A DNA stretch of 6,806 nucleotides from Bradyrhizobium sp. (GTDB taxonomy: Bacteria > Pseudomonadota > Alphaproteobacteria > Rhizobiales > Xanthobacteraceae). Positions 5,790 through 6,806 of the stretch are shown here, piece after piece. Position 1 is the stretch's first letter. Every line of letters starts with the position of its first letter. Location of the stretch: assembly GCA_028290305.1 (NCBI GenBank), contig JAQGKC010000497.1, positions 1-6,806 on the forward strand, read 5' to 3'. The notes under the pieces are model-generated. The model saw only the letters and a list, made by a program, of their open reading frames with translations, searched no databases and was not told the origin of the DNA. Made by a program: the position numbers and the translations under genes.

Positions 5790-6596
5790 ATGTTCAAGGA
5801 TCTGTTTTCGCTGAACGGGCGCATCGCGCTGGTGACGGGCGGATCGCGCGGCATTGGCAGGATGATCGCGGCCGGATTCCTCAGCCAGGGCGCGGCGAAG
5901 GTCTACATCACGGCGCGCAAGGCCGGACCGTGCGAGGCGACCGCCAAAGAACTCACGGCCGAATATGGCGGCGAATGCATCGCGCTGCCGATTGATATTT
6001 CCACCATGGCGGGGATCGATTTGCTTGCGGCCGAAATCAGGAAGCGTGAGCCGAAGCTTGATATTCTGGTCAACAATGCCGGCGCGGCGTGGGGCGCGGA
6101 CTTCGACGAGTTTCCGGAAAGCGGCTGGGACAAGGTGATGAACCTCAACGTCAAGACGCCGTTCTTTCTGACCAAGGCGCTGGCCGCTCCGCTGCGCGCC
6201 GCCGCAACCGCGGAGAAACCCGCCAAGGTCATCAACATCGCTTCGATCGACGGCATCTTCGTCAACCCGATGGAGACCTATTCCTATGCCGCGAGCAAAT
6301 CGGGCCTCATTCATCTGACCCGCCGGATGGCGGTGAAGCTGATCTCCGACCACATCGTGGTGTCGGCGATCGCGCCGGGACCGTTCAAGTCCGACATGAA
6401 CAAGGCAGCGCGCGACAACGCCGACCAGGTGTCGAAGCGCGTGCCGTCAGGGCGCATCGGCACCGATGAAGACATGGCGGGTGCCGCGATCTATCTCGCC
6501 TCGCGCGCCGGCGATTACGTGGTCGGCGCCACCATCGCCGTCGACGGCGGTATCGTCTACGCCAATCCCGGCATCAAGGGCGATGGCTGGGATTAA
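5790..6596 (+). CDS. Short-chain dehydrogenase/reductase resembling RhlG (beta-ketoacyl reductase type)
   Basis: 268 residues, the usual length for a classical SDR; cytosolic NAD(P)H-dependent oxidoreductase. Seen: the cofactor-binding TGGSRGIG (16-23), NNAG (95-98), Asn120, and the catalytic Ser152, Tyr166 and Lys170 (YAASK), followed by APG (195-197) and the C-terminal VDGG (251-254). All active-site residues are present. TARK (41-44) after the second strand, with Arg near the ribose 2'-phosphate site, suggests NADPH preference. FSLNGRIALVTGGSRGIG, LDILVNNAG..WGA and SGW-KVM-LNV closely resemble, from memory, Pseudomonas RhlG, an NADPH-dependent beta-ketoacyl reductase first linked to rhamnolipid precursors. 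FabG-like reductases of poorly known substrate share the fold, so 3-oxoacyl reduction is only the best guess. The gene stands alone, with a repeat on each side. The C-terminal tail (GIKGDGWD) is slightly longer than in RhlG. Confidence 0.9.
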   Translation: MFKDLFSLNGRIALVTGGSRGIGRMIAAGFLSQGAAKVYITARKAGPCEATAKELTAEYGGECIALPIDISTMAGIDLLAAEIRKREPKLDILVNNAGAAWGADFDEFPESGWDKVMNLNVKTPFFLTKALAAPLRAAATAEKPAKVINIASIDGIFVNPMETYSYAASKSGLIHLTRRMAVKLISDHIVVSAIAPGPFKSDMNKAARDNADQVSKRVPSGRIGTDEDMAGAAIYLASRAGDYVVGATIAVDGGIVYANPGIKGDGWD

Positions 6597-6622
6597 GGGC
6601 GAGCATCGCGTCATCGGATGTG

Positions 6623-6689
6623 CGCTCCCTCGCCCCGCTCTTGCGGGGTCGAGACGAGCGAAGCTCGCTCTTAGAGGGTCGGGTGAGCG
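6623..6689. repeat. Short palindromic intergenic repeat
   Basis: CGCTC (6623-6627) and GAGCG (6685-6689) bracket two hairpins: CCCCGC-TCTT-GCGGGG (6633-6648, perfect 6 bp) and GAGCGA-AGC-TCGCTC (6656-6670, perfect 6 bp). No T-run follows on either strand, so it is a poor intrinsic terminator, though it lies between convergent genes. Style resembles the dispersed palindromes common in Bradyrhizobium-type genomes. It differs in sequence from the 190-bp element. Confidence 0.6.
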
Positions 6690-6702
6690 ACTATCTGAAG
6701 AG

Positions 6703-6806
6703 TCAAGTTGCATTGGCGTATTGGGCACGCGCATCGCGTGCTTTTGCGTTGAGGCGGACGAGCAGTTTACGGGCCAAGGCGATGCGGACGACCATTTTTT
6801 CTTTGC
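6703..6806 (-). CDS. C-terminal end of a probable IS110-family transposase (cut by window edge)
   Basis: Reading the minus strand inward from the right edge gives 33 codons and a TGA (6705-6703). The peptide contains MVVRIALARKLLVRLNAKARD and ends in QYANAT. The pattern of a basic segment, then ALARKLLV and a hydrophobic/basic helix, is like the end of IS110/IS116/IS902-type transposases, where K.(V)ALARKL.V is common near the C-terminus. The frame is continuous and looks coding, with G/C at most third positions. The evidence is short: the catalytic DEDD and Ser-containing domains are outside the window, so whether the gene is intact cannot be seen. It runs convergent to the SDR gene. It could also be another protein with a basic amphipathic tail. 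Confidence 0.45.
   Translation of the reverse strand, partial: KEKMVVRIALARKLLVRLNAKARDARAQYANAT

Noticed and set aside
5670..6353. 227-residue minus-strand frame opposite the SDR gene
   Set aside because: It runs antisense through the SDR catalytic motifs and into the palindromic repeat, with no domain of its own.
1..6806. Defence island, CRISPR array, toxin-antitoxin pair, tRNA or rRNA
   Set aside because: No spaced direct repeats, no matching protein motifs and no cloverleaf were found on either strand by eye. Every complete gene is assignable to envelope, signalling or metabolic families except the 98-residue membrane protein.

Overview
The window is GC-rich alphaproteobacterial chromosome. 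Protein style, codon use and the intergenic palindromes (CTCCC..GGGAG and GCTTCG..CGAAGC types) suggest Bradyrhizobium, Rhodopseudomonas or a relative. This is inferred from sequence style and remembered family similarity, not from a database search. It holds five complete protein genes, one sensor kinase cut by the left edge, and a short gene tail cut by the right edge.

Left block (1-2288, all minus strand): a gene for a multi-pass membrane protein of the lysylphosphatidylglycerol flippase/UPF0104 type reads into a PhoR-like sensor histidine kinase 31 bp later. The pair looks like one transcription unit continuing off the left edge, where phosphate-regulon genes (pst/pho) would be expected. 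A 302-bp gap without a supportable gene (2289-2590) separates it from the next block.

Middle block (2591-5510): an inner-membrane-anchored OmpA-family protein with a duplicated BON-like periplasmic module is followed 4 bp later by a gene for a 98-residue, three-helix membrane protein (both minus strand). Diverging from it across a 165-bp shared control region is a NodB/CE4-type polysaccharide deacetylase (plus strand). The theme of this block is envelope and cell-surface polysaccharide, but no shared pathway is shown by the sequence.

Right block (5511-6806): downstream of the deacetylase is a 190-bp palindromic element with 30-bp inverted ends (27 of 30 matching), built from six consecutive hairpins. 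One hairpin followed by six T's should end deacetylase transcription. Next comes a short-chain dehydrogenase resembling the beta-ketoacyl reductase RhlG, with a strong ribosome binding site, then a second shorter palindromic repeat, then the C-terminal 33 codons of a probable transposase on the minus strand.

I see no defence system, CRISPR array, tRNA or rRNA. The points most worth a second look are the BON/OmpA plus small-membrane-protein pair (laid out like mycobacterial arfA-arfB), the six-hairpin element, and the transposase tail lying beside a palindromic repeat.
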